Source: Bacillota bacterium (GTDB lineage: Bacteria > Bacillota > UBA5301 > JAMCQP01). From it: a stretch of 46,028 bases of DNA. The notes under the pieces were generated by a model that was given only the letters and a program-made list of their open reading frames with translations, was not told where the DNA came from and searched no databases. The first letter of the stretch is position 1. Each line of letters begins with the position of its first letter. Below, in pieces: positions 23,594 to 31,068 of the stretch. Both the position numbers and the translations under genes were made by a program. Location of the stretch: positions 1-46,028 of the forward strand of contig JAMCQP010000067.1 of assembly GCA_023381695.1 (NCBI GenBank). Reading direction: 5' to 3'.

Positions 23594-23881
23594 CTATTCT
23601 TCCCGGTAATCAAGCGAGAGGGTATTCCACCACAGCGCCTTGTCAAGACTGATCTCCGCCGTTCCCGAAAATGAGGCCACCTCTTTGTCCAGGTGAACGT
23701 TAACCCCAGCTACATTCAGTGGTTGATAATTTTCCGGACCGCGCCGGGGCTTCCCCAATTCCATGGCGGGATGGGCGACATTCCCGCCGCAACACCCGCT
23801 CAGACTGCCTCGATAGATTACGACATGGCCACCCTTTTTCCTGATGTATTCCGCCGCCTGTTCCGAAATGGTAATCTGCAT
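23594..23881 (-). CDS. CC/Se-motif family protein (Cys form)
   Basis: 95 residues: MQITISEQAAEYIRKKGG, VVIYRGSLSGCCGGNVAHP and a C-terminal block (VNVHLDKEVAS, ISLDKALWWNTLSLDY). The G-C-C-G-G core matches a small HesB-like family in which the second Cys of the pair is selenocysteine in many members; here both are Cys. Function is unknown, and a redox or metalloid-binding role is usually assumed. AGGAGGAA precedes ATG 23881, and arsC follows. An AT-rich, partly symmetrical ATAAACATTCGCTTAT (about 23952-23968) upstream may be an ArsR-type site. Confidence 0.8.
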   Translation of the reverse strand: MQITISEQAAEYIRKKGGHVVIYRGSLSGCCGGNVAHPAMELGKPRRGPENYQPLNVAGVNVHLDKEVASFSGTAEISLDKALWWNTLSLDYREE

Positions 23882-23992
23882 GGAACTTCCTCCTGTTCAC
23901 AAAACATAACGCAAATAAATCTCCATTCGCTCAGCGCAAGGCGCTTAACAAATAAACATTCGCTTATATTATAATTGCATTAGTGCTCTGCG

Positions 23993-24319
23993 TCAAGGCA
24001 GGCGAAAGCCGTACTTCTCCAAAATCCGCCGGCCCTTTGGACCTTTGACGAAATCGACAAACGCTTTTGATAGCTGGACCTGTTTCGTACTGCCGATAAT
24101 AGCCATGGTCTGCCTGGGGGCGGCGTAGAGCTTTCCACCACCCAAATCCGGAACGGTTCTTTTATTTTTGCCAACAAAGGCACATTGCAAGGCATTGAGC
24201 ACATCGCGGGCGTAGATAAACTTGGGCTCCAATCGCTCCCAGAGGCCACAGGCCACTTTGGAGCAATACTTGCCGGGCCGCCAGCCATACGGCGCATGGC
24301 TGGGATTGGCAATAGCCAC
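23993..24319 (-). pseudogene. Molybdate-binding ModA-like C-terminal fragment
   Basis: The frame reads VAIANPSHAPYG, GLWERLEPKFIYARDV, RQTMAIIGSTKQVQLSKAF and VDFVKGPKGRRILEKYGFRLP, which is the C-terminal third of ModA/WtpA-type molybdate-binding proteins. A stop lies directly upstream of the first codon, the signal peptide and N-terminal lobe are absent, and the middle (NALQCAFVGKNKRTVPDLGGG) has lost the usual strand order. It is therefore a remnant. No modB or modC is nearby. Confidence 0.8.
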
Positions 24320-24348
24320 TCATGATAAACCTTCCTTTGGCGGCTACG

Positions 24349-24489
24349 TTACTTCACACCGAACCCCGCTCTCTTTATAGCTTGTTTTATGGCATCCACG
24401 TTGGCCTTGCCGTCGTCATAAGTAACTATGGCCTTCCCATCAAGGTTGACGTCTGAATCGATATGGTTACGGCTACAGGCCCTGGTTCT
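24349..24489 (-). pseudogene. MerP/HMA metal-binding domain fragment
   Basis: The frame gives ACSRNHIDSDVNLDGKAIVT, then YDDGKANVDAIKQAIKRAGF and GVK before a TAA. This is the second half of an HMA (MerP/CopZ) ferredoxin-like domain; DGKAIVTYDDGKANVDAI is typical. The N-terminal strand with G-M-x-C-x-x-C is missing except possibly its last Cys, and there is no start codon. It overlaps the end of the MerT-like gene in another frame, suggesting a deletion that fused a merT-merP pair. Confidence 0.7.
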
Positions 24490-24778
24490 TTATTGTATAG
24501 GCGAGAATTGCCACCGTCAGGATTGTGGCGGCCCAGAGGATGGTCTGGCTCGTCCACGACGTCCCTTTACGAGCCTTCTTATAAACGAGATAGTGGGAGA
24601 TCGCCAACAAGACGACCGTCAGCGCCATGAAGACGCGGCGGTAGGGTGTAAGTGCTGAAACCATGGAAAGCCCGACGCCGCTCAGACCGAGCGACAGAAA
24701 CACTACTGGGCCCAGTCAGCAGATACCTGCCAGAAAGGCGGTGAAGATAGAACCAAGGCTCGCCAACTTCTCCTTCAA
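24473..24778 (-). CDS. MerT-like metal transporter, probable selenoprotein (UGA = Sec21)
   Basis: TTG 24778 (AGGAGG 7 nt upstream) begins MKEKLASLGSIFTAFLAGIC; the next codon is TGA (24716-24718), after which the frame continues LGPVVFLSLGLSGVG for 80 more codons to TAG. MerT-type proteins read G-S-x-x-x-A-x-L-A-x-x-C-C-x-G-P-V in this place, so the TGA replaces the second Cys of the metal-binding pair. A hairpin with GGUCU loop follows (see SECIS entry). Three hydrophobic helices fit MerT; the second Cys pair of classic MerT is absent. CsoR ends 28 nt upstream, so it is in the copZ-csoR operon. If Sec is not inserted, only a 20-residue stub is made. A simple nonsense mutation is the alternative. 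Confidence 0.72.
24677..24718 (-). promoter_or_regulatory. Putative bacterial SECIS element
   Basis: Starting at the UGA (24718-24716), 27 nt precede a hairpin: GUCGCUC (24695-24689), apical loop GGUCU (24688-24684), GAGCGGC (24683-24677). This is seven pairs including one U-G. A short loop opening with G, 16-37 nt past the UGA, is the bacterial SECIS rule, and GGUCU is the apical sequence of the E. coli fdhF element. Confidence 0.65.
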
Positions 24779-24806
24779 AGACGCCACCTCCTCAGATTGT
24801 CAGATT

Positions 24807-25082
24807 CTATTTTAAAAGCCGATCCAGGGCTCGAGCAAGTTTGGCCAGGGCTTTTTCTCCCTCGCCCTTATTGACACAGTCCATAACACAAGTTCGCAAA
24901 TGATCATCCAGCACGATGCGCCCCACCTGCCCGAGGCCGGCCCGCAACGAAGCCACTTGTATAAGAATGCTCTCGCAGTCCGTCTGCTCCTCGATCATTT
25001 TCTTAACTCCCCGGACCTGCCCTTCAATACGGTTCAACCGGGTGATTATATCCTTCTGAACGTCTTCGTCGAGGTATGTCAT
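24807..25082 (-). CDS. CsoR-family metal-sensing repressor
   Basis: 91 residues of the all-helical CsoR/RcnR/FrmR family, with RLNRIEGQVRGVKKMI at the DNA-binding end. The Cys-His-Cys set of copper-type CsoR is visible as DCESIL, DDHLRTC (His then Cys). ATG 25082, behind GGAGGAGGG, overlaps the stop of the CopZ-like gene; a longer in-frame upstream extension is out-of-frame-like sequence of that gene and is rejected. It probably controls its own operon (CopZ-like, CsoR, MerT-like) in response to Cu(I) or another soft metal or persulfide. Confidence 0.9.
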   Translation of the reverse strand: MTYLDEDVQKDIITRLNRIEGQVRGVKKMIEEQTDCESILIQVASLRAGLGQVGRIVLDDHLRTCVMDCVNKGEGEKALAKLARALDRLLK

Positions 25083-25687
25083 AAGTAGCCCTCCTCCGAA
25101 GGCATCTTTTCCGCCTTCTGGATGACAGCCTTGATGACGGGGTGGCAGCACCGGCCGGACGGGTTCCGGGTGAGACATTTCCCGCCCTTGCCTGCGCCTG
25201 TCCGCTTTTGGATCTCTTCCAGCGCAGGCGGGCACCCGTTTTTAAGGATTTCATCCAGGATCTCCTTCTCAGTCACTTCGTTGCAGTAACACACCGGAAT
25301 CGGATCCTCAGTCTCCTTCAACCACACCCTGACCTTGACGTCGTGTTTATCAAAGCGTCTGCCACTGATGCTGTCAAAATAGACCACCGGGCAATCTGGA
25401 GTTCGGCAGAAGAAGAAGTCCTGATCCCCGACGTTCTCAATCAAGTTGTCAAGGACCATGCTTCGAACCGTAATGTTTTTTACCTTCTGGCCTTCGACTC
25501 CGCAATTTGGACAGCCAGTACCGCCTGGTTTCTCGTTGTTTCCTGTGGCTCCCGACCCGCAGCAATCCAGGCCGGGCTCGATTCCCTTTTCCACCGTGGA
25601 CACCTTCCTTATTTGAATAGTCGACAATTGCATCTCTCCAGGGTCGGGTTCTGCCTGACGGATAAATTGTTGTGAGGCATTTGACAT
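25079..25687 (-). CDS. CopZ-like Fe-S/zinc metallochaperone with BFD-like domain
   Basis: 202 residues. An N-terminal Cys-rich stretch (LDCCGSG) precedes the Archaeoglobus CopZ-type domain: CPNCGVEGQKVKNITVRSMV, FFFCRTPDCPVVYF and VRVWLKETEDPIPVCYC. That domain binds zinc and a [2Fe-2S] cluster. A BFD-like [2Fe-2S] region follows, with CCHPVI near the C terminus. The usual HMA domain of CopZ is not fused here. It may load or reduce Cu(I) or another metal for the transporter downstream. ATG 25687 is the likely start, although its ribosome site is G-rich and poorly placed. It is divergent from the ArsR gene at 25839. Confidence 0.8.
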   Translation of the reverse strand: MSNASQQFIRQAEPDPGEMQLSTIQIRKVSTVEKGIEPGLDCCGSGATGNNEKPGGTGCPNCGVEGQKVKNITVRSMVLDNLIENVGDQDFFFCRTPDCPVVYFDSISGRRFDKHDVKVRVWLKETEDPIPVCYCNEVTEKEILDEILKNGCPPALEEIQKRTGAGKGGKCLTRNPSGRCCHPVIKAVIQKAEKMPSEEGYL

Positions 25688-25765
25688 TGTACCATGCCCC
25701 CCCACCCCATATATAACTGTAGCAGATAATTGTAATTGGGTCAATAGGCTTACTCTAAAAAACCA

Positions 25766-25796
25766 TTGACACAATCAAGAACTCCTGTTATATAAT
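25766..25796 (+). promoter_or_regulatory. Promoter of the ArsR-led efflux operon
   Basis: TTGACA (25766-25771), 17 nt, TATATA (25789-25794), or TATAAT at 25791-25796 with 19 nt. AT-rich alternating sequence (TATATAATATATATAAG) over the -10 could serve as an ArsR-type operator. Confidence 0.6.
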
Positions 25797-25838
25797 ATAT
25801 ATAAGTAGATTGCAATACGTTTATACGAGGTGTTCAAA

Positions 25839-26225
25839 TTGCTTTCGCAAATGGTCAGGATCCACAAGGCCCTTTCGGAGCCAAACCGGCTGAAACTTTT
25901 GAAATTGCTGCTGGAGCATGAGCTTTGCGTATGCGAAATGGTCGAGGTTTTAAACATCAGCCAGCCTCTGGTCTCCCAACACCTGAAAATTCTTAAGACC
26001 GCCGGGCTGGTCACCGAACGCCGGGATGGCAAGTGGGTCTACTACCGGACCGACGAAACGGGGCTAAACAAGTTTATGGACACGTGGCGCCTCCTTCTCC
26101 GGCAGGACCTCGGAGAAGTATCCGAGATGAATCAGGAGTTTGAACGCTGGCAGGCGCTGGGCAGCAACATGCGGGTGCAAACCTGCAAGGCGCCGGCAAT
26201 CAAACCAAATCAAACGGAGGGATGA
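25839..26225 (+). CDS. ArsR/SmtB-family repressor
   Basis: About 128 residues. HKALSEPNRLKLLKLLLEHE, then ELCVCEMVEV with the alpha-3 Cys pair, SQPLVSQHLKILKTAGLV as recognition helix and GKWVYYRTD wing. The C terminus adds a Cys (VQTCKAPA). TTG 25839 is preferred (GAGGTG 6 nt upstream); ATG 25851 and GTG 25830 are alternatives. It opens the operon thioredoxin-like, permease, CDF transporter, and is divergent from the CopZ-like gene, so a shared regulatory region is likely. It probably responds to a metalloid. Confidence 0.9.
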   Translation: MLSQMVRIHKALSEPNRLKLLKLLLEHELCVCEMVEVLNISQPLVSQHLKILKTAGLVTERRDGKWVYYRTDETGLNKFMDTWRLLLRQDLGEVSEMNQEFERWQALGSNMRVQTCKAPAIKPNQTEG

Positions 26226-26228
26226 ATC

Positions 26229-26483
26229 ATGGAAATCAAAATCCTGGGCAGTGGGTGCTCTAACTGCGTTAAACTTGAGGAAATGACCCGAAGAGTGTTG
26301 TCCGAGCTTGGCGTCCCGGCCACCATCACCAAAGTCACCGACATCAAGGAGATCATGTCCTACGGGGTGATGTCCACGCCGGCCCTGGTCATCGGCAACG
26401 AGGTCAAGGTTTACGGAATGGTGCCACCCAAGGCCAGGCTGACCGAAATCATCACCACGGAACTGGTGAAAAGCGAGGAATAA
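26229..26483 (+). CDS. Small thioredoxin (redox-active disulfide protein 2 type)
   Basis: 84 residues: MEIKILGSGCSNCVKLEEM gives the CXXC active site (C-S-N-C) at residues 10-13, and GVMSTPALVIGNEVKVYG the cis-Pro loop. The TM0996/MTH895 family of mini-thioredoxins often sits next to ArsP-type permeases, as here. It could reduce metal- or arsenic-linked thiols. GGAGGGATGAATC before the ATG and only 3 nt after the ArsR stop show coupling. Confidence 0.93.
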   Translation: MEIKILGSGCSNCVKLEEMTRRVLSELGVPATITKVTDIKEIMSYGVMSTPALVIGNEVKVYGMVPPKARLTEIITTELVKSEE

Positions 26484-26485
26484 CC

Positions 26486-27433
26486 ATGCTACAGGCATTC
26501 GCAAACTGGATTACCTACCAGGCCCTCCATCTCGCCAGGGGTACAAGGCTGGCGGATGCGGTAAATTTCTTTGTCTACGACACCATCAAGATCCTGCTGC
26601 TTCTGGCCGTAATCATCTTTCTGGTGTCGATTATCCGGAGCTTCTTTTCGCCGGAACGCACCCGGAAACTGTTGAGCCATAAGAAGCAATTTGCCGGGAA
26701 TATCATCGCCGCGCTTCTGGGGATCGTCACCCCCTTCTGTTCCTGCTCGGCGGTTCCCCTCTTTATCGGCTTCGTGGAGTCCGGGGTGCCGCTGGGAGTC
26801 ACCTTCTCTTTCCTGATCTCTTCGCCGATGGTTAATGAGGTGGCGCTCATCATGCTGTGGGGGCTCTTCGGATGGAAGGTGGCTCTCCTGTATATCGGCG
26901 CCGGCCTCACGGTGGCCATCATCGGAGGACTGGTTATCGGGCGGCTTAAGTTGGAAAAAGAGGTCGAGGAGTACGTCTTTCAGGTCAAGATGCAGGAGGC
27001 GGCCATCGCCGAATTGAACTGGAAAGACCGGTACGAATACGCCTACCAGTATATGAAGGACCTCCTCAAAAAGGTTTGGCCCTATGTGGTGGTCGGTATT
27101 GGCGTAGGAGCTTTTATCCACGGGTACGCCCCGCAGGATTTCCTGGCCAGGTACGCCGGGCGCTCCAATCCTCTGGCGGTCCCCCTGGCGGTCCTGATTG
27201 GCGTTCCCCTCTACTCCAATGCTGCCGGGACGATCCCCATCGTCCACGCCCTGATGGAGAAGGGAATGGCCATCGGCACCGTCCTGGCATTTATGATGGC
27301 CGTGACCGCTTTGTCGCTGCCGGAGATGATCATCCTGCGGCGCGTGTTGAAACCCAAATTGATCGCGATTTTCGTGGGGATCCTGGCGGTCTCGATCACC
27401 GCCGTGGGGTACCTGTTTAATGCGGTGCTATAA
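26486..27433 (+). CDS. ArsP/DUF318-family permease
   Basis: A 315-residue membrane protein with about eight helices. GIVTPFCSCSAVPLFIGFVESGVP carries the conserved T-P-F-C-S-C-S motif, and VLIGVPLYSNAAGTIPIVHALMEKGM is the second-half repeat. A loop of about 45 residues between halves (KLEKEVEEYVFQVKMQEA) is cytosolic. The family includes the organoarsenical exporter ArsP and permeases for other metal(loid)s. It begins 2 nt after the thioredoxin-like gene, which overlaps its ribosome site (GAGGAATAACC). The substrate is unknown. Confidence 0.9.
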   Translation: MLQAFANWITYQALHLARGTRLADAVNFFVYDTIKILLLLAVIIFLVSIIRSFFSPERTRKLLSHKKQFAGNIIAALLGIVTPFCSCSAVPLFIGFVESGVPLGVTFSFLISSPMVNEVALIMLWGLFGWKVALLYIGAGLTVAIIGGLVIGRLKLEKEVEEYVFQVKMQEAAIAELNWKDRYEYAYQYMKDLLKKVWPYVVVGIGVGAFIHGYAPQDFLARYAGRSNPLAVPLAVLIGVPLYSNAAGTIPIVHALMEKGMAIGTVLAFMMAVTALSLPEMIILRRVLKPKLIAIFVGILAVSITAVGYLFNAVL

Positions 27434-27459
27434 ATGCGCCGGCACAGAAGGTGATAATT

Positions 27460-28455
27460 ATGCATGGTCACGATCACAACCACAACCAGGATCGCCTTTC
27501 GCGGATGGGCTTTTCCATCTGGTTCACCCTTGCGGTATTCGTCGCCGAAGTTGTCGGCGGCCTGCTGACCAACAGCCTGGCTCTCCTGAGCGACGCCTGG
27601 CACGTGCTGGCCGATGTGCTGGCGCTCGGGCTGAGCTGGTGGGCACTGAGAAAGGCGCAAAAGTCGGCCACGGGGGATATGACTTATGGGTACCACCGCT
27701 ACGGGGTGCTGGCGGCACTGGCGAACAGCGTCTCCTTGCTGGCGATTTCCCTGTGGATCTTCTATGAATCCTATAGCCGTCTTCTGCATCCCGAACCGGT
27801 CAAAAGCGTCCCCATGCTCATCGTCGCGGCCATCGGGCTTGTGGCGAATGTCATAGTCGCTCTGGCGCTGAAAGATTCCGCCCATGGCAACCTGAACGTG
27901 CGCAGCGCTTTCCTGCATGTCATCGGCGATGCTTCCGCGTCAATGGGGGTTATTCTGGCGGCGGCGATCATGAGCTACACCTCATGGTACTTTGTTGACC
28001 CGATCATCAGCGCCGGCATCGGTCTTCTAATCTTGAAGGGGGCCTGGGATATTCTGCGCTCCGCGCTGGGTATCCTGGCGGAACGCTCTCCGCGGGGGAT
28101 TGACGCACATTCGATCTCCGAGGCCGTGCGGTCCCTCCCCTTCGTCACCGATGTCCATGATGTCCATGTGTGGAGCCTTTCCAACGAGTTGCCCATGCTG
28201 AGCTTGCATGTCATCGCCTGTCCGGAGAGCCCCGGCAATTCCAGGATGTTGAATGCCATCAACGAGCTTCTGCATGAGAAGTTTGCCATAGTTCACTCAG
28301 TAATTCAACTGGAGGACGAGTGCTGTGGGTGCCACGGCGTATTGTGCAGGCTGGATGCAGATAAGCAACGCCTGCACCATGCGCCCGGTGAAAAGTGCCC
28401 AAAACAAGCCGGGGCGTCCGCACAGTCTGCAACCCCGGCGTTATCCGGCAACTAA
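27460..28455 (+). CDS. CDF-family cation diffusion facilitator (CzcD-like)
   Basis: 331 residues, six helices. It begins with a His-rich loop (MHGHDHNHNQD). Transport-site motifs are visible: SLALLSDAWHVLADVLAL (helix 2 D..HxxxD) and HVIGDASASMGVILAA (helix 5 HxxxD). A cytosolic ferredoxin-like domain follows, then a Cys/His-rich tail (DECCGCHGVLC) that could bind metal. It exports Zn/Co/Cd-type cations by proton exchange. ATG 27460 has AAGGTG 6 nt upstream. It is the fourth gene of the ArsR-led operon. Confidence 0.93.
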   Translation: MHGHDHNHNQDRLSRMGFSIWFTLAVFVAEVVGGLLTNSLALLSDAWHVLADVLALGLSWWALRKAQKSATGDMTYGYHRYGVLAALANSVSLLAISLWIFYESYSRLLHPEPVKSVPMLIVAAIGLVANVIVALALKDSAHGNLNVRSAFLHVIGDASASMGVILAAAIMSYTSWYFVDPIISAGIGLLILKGAWDILRSALGILAERSPRGIDAHSISEAVRSLPFVTDVHDVHVWSLSNELPMLSLHVIACPESPGNSRMLNAINELLHEKFAIVHSVIQLEDECCGCHGVLCRLDADKQRLHHAPGEKCPKQAGASAQSATPALSGN

Positions 28456-28573
28456 AATAAGTGTGGAGGCGATTTTGATGGCCGTCGAAAAAGACAAGAA
28501 GTGATCTTCTCCCGTAATTCTGTATAAAATTAAGCCTAAGCATTGAGATTACAAGATGTTAGGAGGAACAAGG

Positions 28574-29347
28574 ATGCCTTCCCTCGAGAACGCGGCGGTG
28601 CTGCCTCTGTTGCTTGTGCCTGTTATAGTGGGCTTTGTGACCACCTCAATCAAATCGTATATTGACCGCATTTTTTTGGTGCTGCTGGCCCTGTTTTTTC
28701 TCAAGTTCGGGGCGGCCCAGGCCATCCTGGTCAACCTGGTGGTGATGTTCCTGGCCAGCCTCTTCTTCTACGCCCGCAACGAATCCGCGCTGCGCAAATT
28801 GCCGCGCCAGGCCGCCTGGTGGGTAATCGCCGCCGCCCTGTTGGGAGCGGCGCTGGGCCGGTGGATAGCCCTGCAGTTGCCGGTCCGGGTGTTTTTGATT
28901 GTGTTGGGCTTGTACGCCATCCTGGTTGGCTTGCGATTGGGGCTGGTAAAGATTAAACCGCCCGCCCGGCCGGCTGAGGCGAAGCCTTCCGTCGCCTGGC
29001 TGTCGGGGATCTTCGCGGTGCTGACCGGGCTGATCAGTGCCGGCGGCAAGCCCTTCCAGGTGCCATTACTGGTCATGGGCGTGAAACTGGCCCCGCCCCC
29101 GGCCTACCTTTTGGCCTCCCTGGGGACCTTCATGGCCAGCCTTGGCGCCCTGGGCGCGCAGCTATTGCTGGCTCCAGGCGCCTTAAACGGTTCCATCTTT
29201 TTGTGGGCGGTCTACTTTTACGTGGCCATCACGGCGGTGGCCCTGATCGTCGAGCGGTTTTGGACACCGAAGCTGCAACAGGTGGTCACCTACCTCATCG
29301 CTCCCTTGCTGGTGCTGGCGGGGATCAGGTTGTTGATGATGCGGTAG
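28574..29347 (+). CDS. TSUP (TauE/SafE) family permease
   Basis: 257 residues with eight hydrophobic helices in two halves. The first half has VIVGFVTTSIKSYIDRIFLV; the second repeats the pattern with LTGLISAGGKPFQVPLLVMG. TSUP proteins move sulfite, sulfonates or other small sulfur anions. ATG 28574 is chosen over 28556 because AGGAGG lies 7 nt upstream. It is followed by a thioredoxin-like gene and a CcdA-like gene, so a sulfur or thiol-redox role is likely. The gap before it (28456-28573) holds only an eight-codon ORF. Confidence 0.88.
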   Translation: MPSLENAAVLPLLLVPVIVGFVTTSIKSYIDRIFLVLLALFFLKFGAAQAILVNLVVMFLASLFFYARNESALRKLPRQAAWWVIAAALLGAALGRWIALQLPVRVFLIVLGLYAILVGLRLGLVKIKPPARPAEAKPSVAWLSGIFAVLTGLISAGGKPFQVPLLVMGVKLAPPPAYLLASLGTFMASLGALGAQLLLAPGALNGSIFLWAVYFYVAITAVALIVERFWTPKLQQVVTYLIAPLLVLAGIRLLMMR

Positions 29348-29398
29348 GATCTTCGGGCCGTGTCAAAGACGTCATGCAGATGTTTGGAGGCCACGCTG

Positions 29399-29818
29399 AT
29401 GCCTGGTAAAGATTCTTTGCAAAAGAAAGCGCGCCCCATGATCCTCATTGTTATTGCGGTCTTACTGGCGCTAACCGGCTATTACCTGCAGAACCGTCAG
29501 GAGACCGCCCTCAAGATCTCCCCCGCGGATGCCATTCCGGCGGGTATCCCCAAATTGATCGATCTCGGACGAGATTCCTGTACGGCTTGCAAAGCCATGC
29601 GCCCGATTCTGGAGGAATTGCAAAAAGAATATGCGGGCAGGGTGGGCGTGGCCATCATCAACATTGATGATTTCCCCGAGGAAGCAGAGAAGTACGGGAT
29701 TTACCTCATCCCGACCCAGATCTTCTTTGACGCCGCCGGAAAGATCGTTTACCGTCACGAGGGCTTCATGCCCAAGGAAGAAATAGAAGTTGTTTTCAGG
29801 AACATGGGTATAAAATAG
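29399..29818 (+). CDS. Membrane-anchored thioredoxin-like protein
   Basis: 139 residues. One N-terminal anchor (PMILIVIAVLLALTGYYL), then a thioredoxin domain with active site DSCTACKAMRP (C-T-A-C), strand VAIINIDDFPEEAEKYG and the cis-Pro loop YLIPTQIFFD. It faces outward, and its partner is the CcdA-like protein encoded 15 nt downstream, which would keep it reduced. ATG 29399 follows GGAGG by 8 nt. Substrates may be exported thiol or metal-binding proteins, such as apo-cytochromes. Confidence 0.92.
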   Translation: MPGKDSLQKKARPMILIVIAVLLALTGYYLQNRQETALKISPADAIPAGIPKLIDLGRDSCTACKAMRPILEELQKEYAGRVGVAIINIDDFPEEAEKYGIYLIPTQIFFDAAGKIVYRHEGFMPKEEIEVVFRNMGIK

Positions 29819-29833
29819 AGAGGGTGATCACCG

Positions 29834-30535
29834 GTGGAAAGCCTACTCCAGAATTTCGGACAAATCATGGCCAGCAGTCCTTTGCTGGCCGTCTTTTTCG
29901 CCTTGCTGGGAGGGCTCGTCTCCGCCTTCAGCCCCTGTGTGTTAACCTCCCTGCCGCTGATCATCGGCTACATCGCGGGGCCGTCGGATAACCGGCCCCC
30001 GCGGGCTCTTTCCATCGCTGTCGTGTTTTCTCTGGGGCTGGCCCTCACCCTGACCTTCCTTGGAACATTGGCGGCCTTGATGGGCAGGATGTTGAACGGG
30101 CTTTCCAATATCTGGTCCGCTTTCCTGGGAGTATTTTTGATCCTCATGGGCCTCTGGCTGACCGGGTTAATCTCCTTCGATCACGCCAACCCCGCTTTTC
30201 GCTTCCCCACCATCAAAAAAAATCTCTGGGGAGCCTTTTCCTTGGGGATTCTTTCGGGGATAGCTTCCTCTCCCTGTGCCACCCCGGTTTTAGCCGCGAT
30301 TTTGGGTTTCGTGGCCCAAAGAGGGAATATCTGGTACGGCGGGGCGCTGCTTCTTATCTACTCTCTGGCCCACTGTACATTAATCATCCTGGCCGGCATC
30401 TCAACCGGCTTCCTTCAAAACCTGGCCAACAACTCCAGGATGATGATCTGGGGAAAGGTTCTGCGTTTTACCCTGGGAGGCGTGGTCATCCTGAGCGGCT
30501 TTTACTTTATATATGCTTCTTCCTGCCTCTGGTAG
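29834..30535 (+). CDS. CcdA/DsbD-type thiol-disulfide transporter
   Basis: 233 residues, six helices. The two reactive Cys are in SAFSPCVLTSLPLIIGY (helix 1) and SGIASSPCATPVLAAIL (helix 4), the internal repeat of CcdA. It carries electrons from cytosolic thioredoxin across the membrane to the anchored thioredoxin encoded just upstream. The GTG start follows AGAGGG. The last 34 nt overlap, tail to tail, the convergent permease gene at 30502-31053. Confidence 0.92.
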   Translation: MESLLQNFGQIMASSPLLAVFFALLGGLVSAFSPCVLTSLPLIIGYIAGPSDNRPPRALSIAVVFSLGLALTLTFLGTLAALMGRMLNGLSNIWSAFLGVFLILMGLWLTGLISFDHANPAFRFPTIKKNLWGAFSLGILSGIASSPCATPVLAAILGFVAQRGNIWYGGALLLIYSLAHCTLIILAGISTGFLQNLANNSRMMIWGKVLRFTLGGVVILSGFYFIYASSCLW

Positions 30536-31053
30536 ATGGCAGCCTGCTCCTGGCGCGAAACGAGCCTGTCAATCACCAGGGTGATCAGGATCACCCCTAT
30601 TACGCTGGCAATCCAGCGGGTAACGGCAAATGCGATTCCCAGGGCGGACATCTCAAAGAGAAACATCGGGATCTTCAAGGTTGACCAGGCCCCGATAAAG
30701 ATCATGATGTTCGAGAACTTCGCGCCCTTCTTCATCATCACGGCGGCCACCGGGAATGCGCCATAGAGGGGGCCCGCCGCCGCGGCGCCCAGGAAGATGC
30801 TGAGGGCCACGCCCAGGATGCCCGAACGTTCGCCCAGGTACCTGATGATCGTCTCCCTCGGGACCCACACATCCAGAAGCCCGAGCAACAGAAAGATCGG
30901 CGGGATTACGCTGATCATCTCCGCGAAATTGAAGTAGGTATGCCGGAATACCTCCCTTCCCGTTACAGGGTGTAAAAAAAGAATCACAAGATCCACAAGA
31001 ACGATCAAGAGAAAGTATTTGTAGGTCCAGAGGAGTTTTAAGGTTCTAAGCAA
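30502..31053 (-). CDS. DUF318-type half-permease B
   Basis: 183 residues, about four or five helices. VIPPIFLLLGLLDVWVPRET and LGAAAAGPLYGAFPVAAVMMKKGAKFSN correspond to one half of an ArsP/DUF318 permease. It lies 15 nt after the other half (31069-31620); the pair would form the complete transporter as a heterodimer. The product lacks the FCSCS motif seen in the fused permease at 26486. The C-terminal charged tail (RQEQAAIYQRQEEA) overlaps the convergent CcdA-like gene. Substrate unknown. Confidence 0.82.
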   Translation of the reverse strand: MLRTLKLLWTYKYFLLIVLVDLVILFLHPVTGREVFRHTYFNFAEMISVIPPIFLLLGLLDVWVPRETIIRYLGERSGILGVALSIFLGAAAAGPLYGAFPVAAVMMKKGAKFSNIMIFIGAWSTLKIPMFLFEMSALGIAFAVTRWIASVIGVILITLVIDRLVSRQEQAAIYQRQEEAYIK

Positions 31054-31068
31054 AATTTAAGCCGCCTT

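Noticed and set aside
28482-28503. Eight-codon ORF (MAVEKDKK... up to TGA) with GGAGG upstream
   Set aside because: Possible read-through at TGA was considered as selenocysteine, but the following codons match no family and no SECIS-like hairpin is seen; probably a gene scar.
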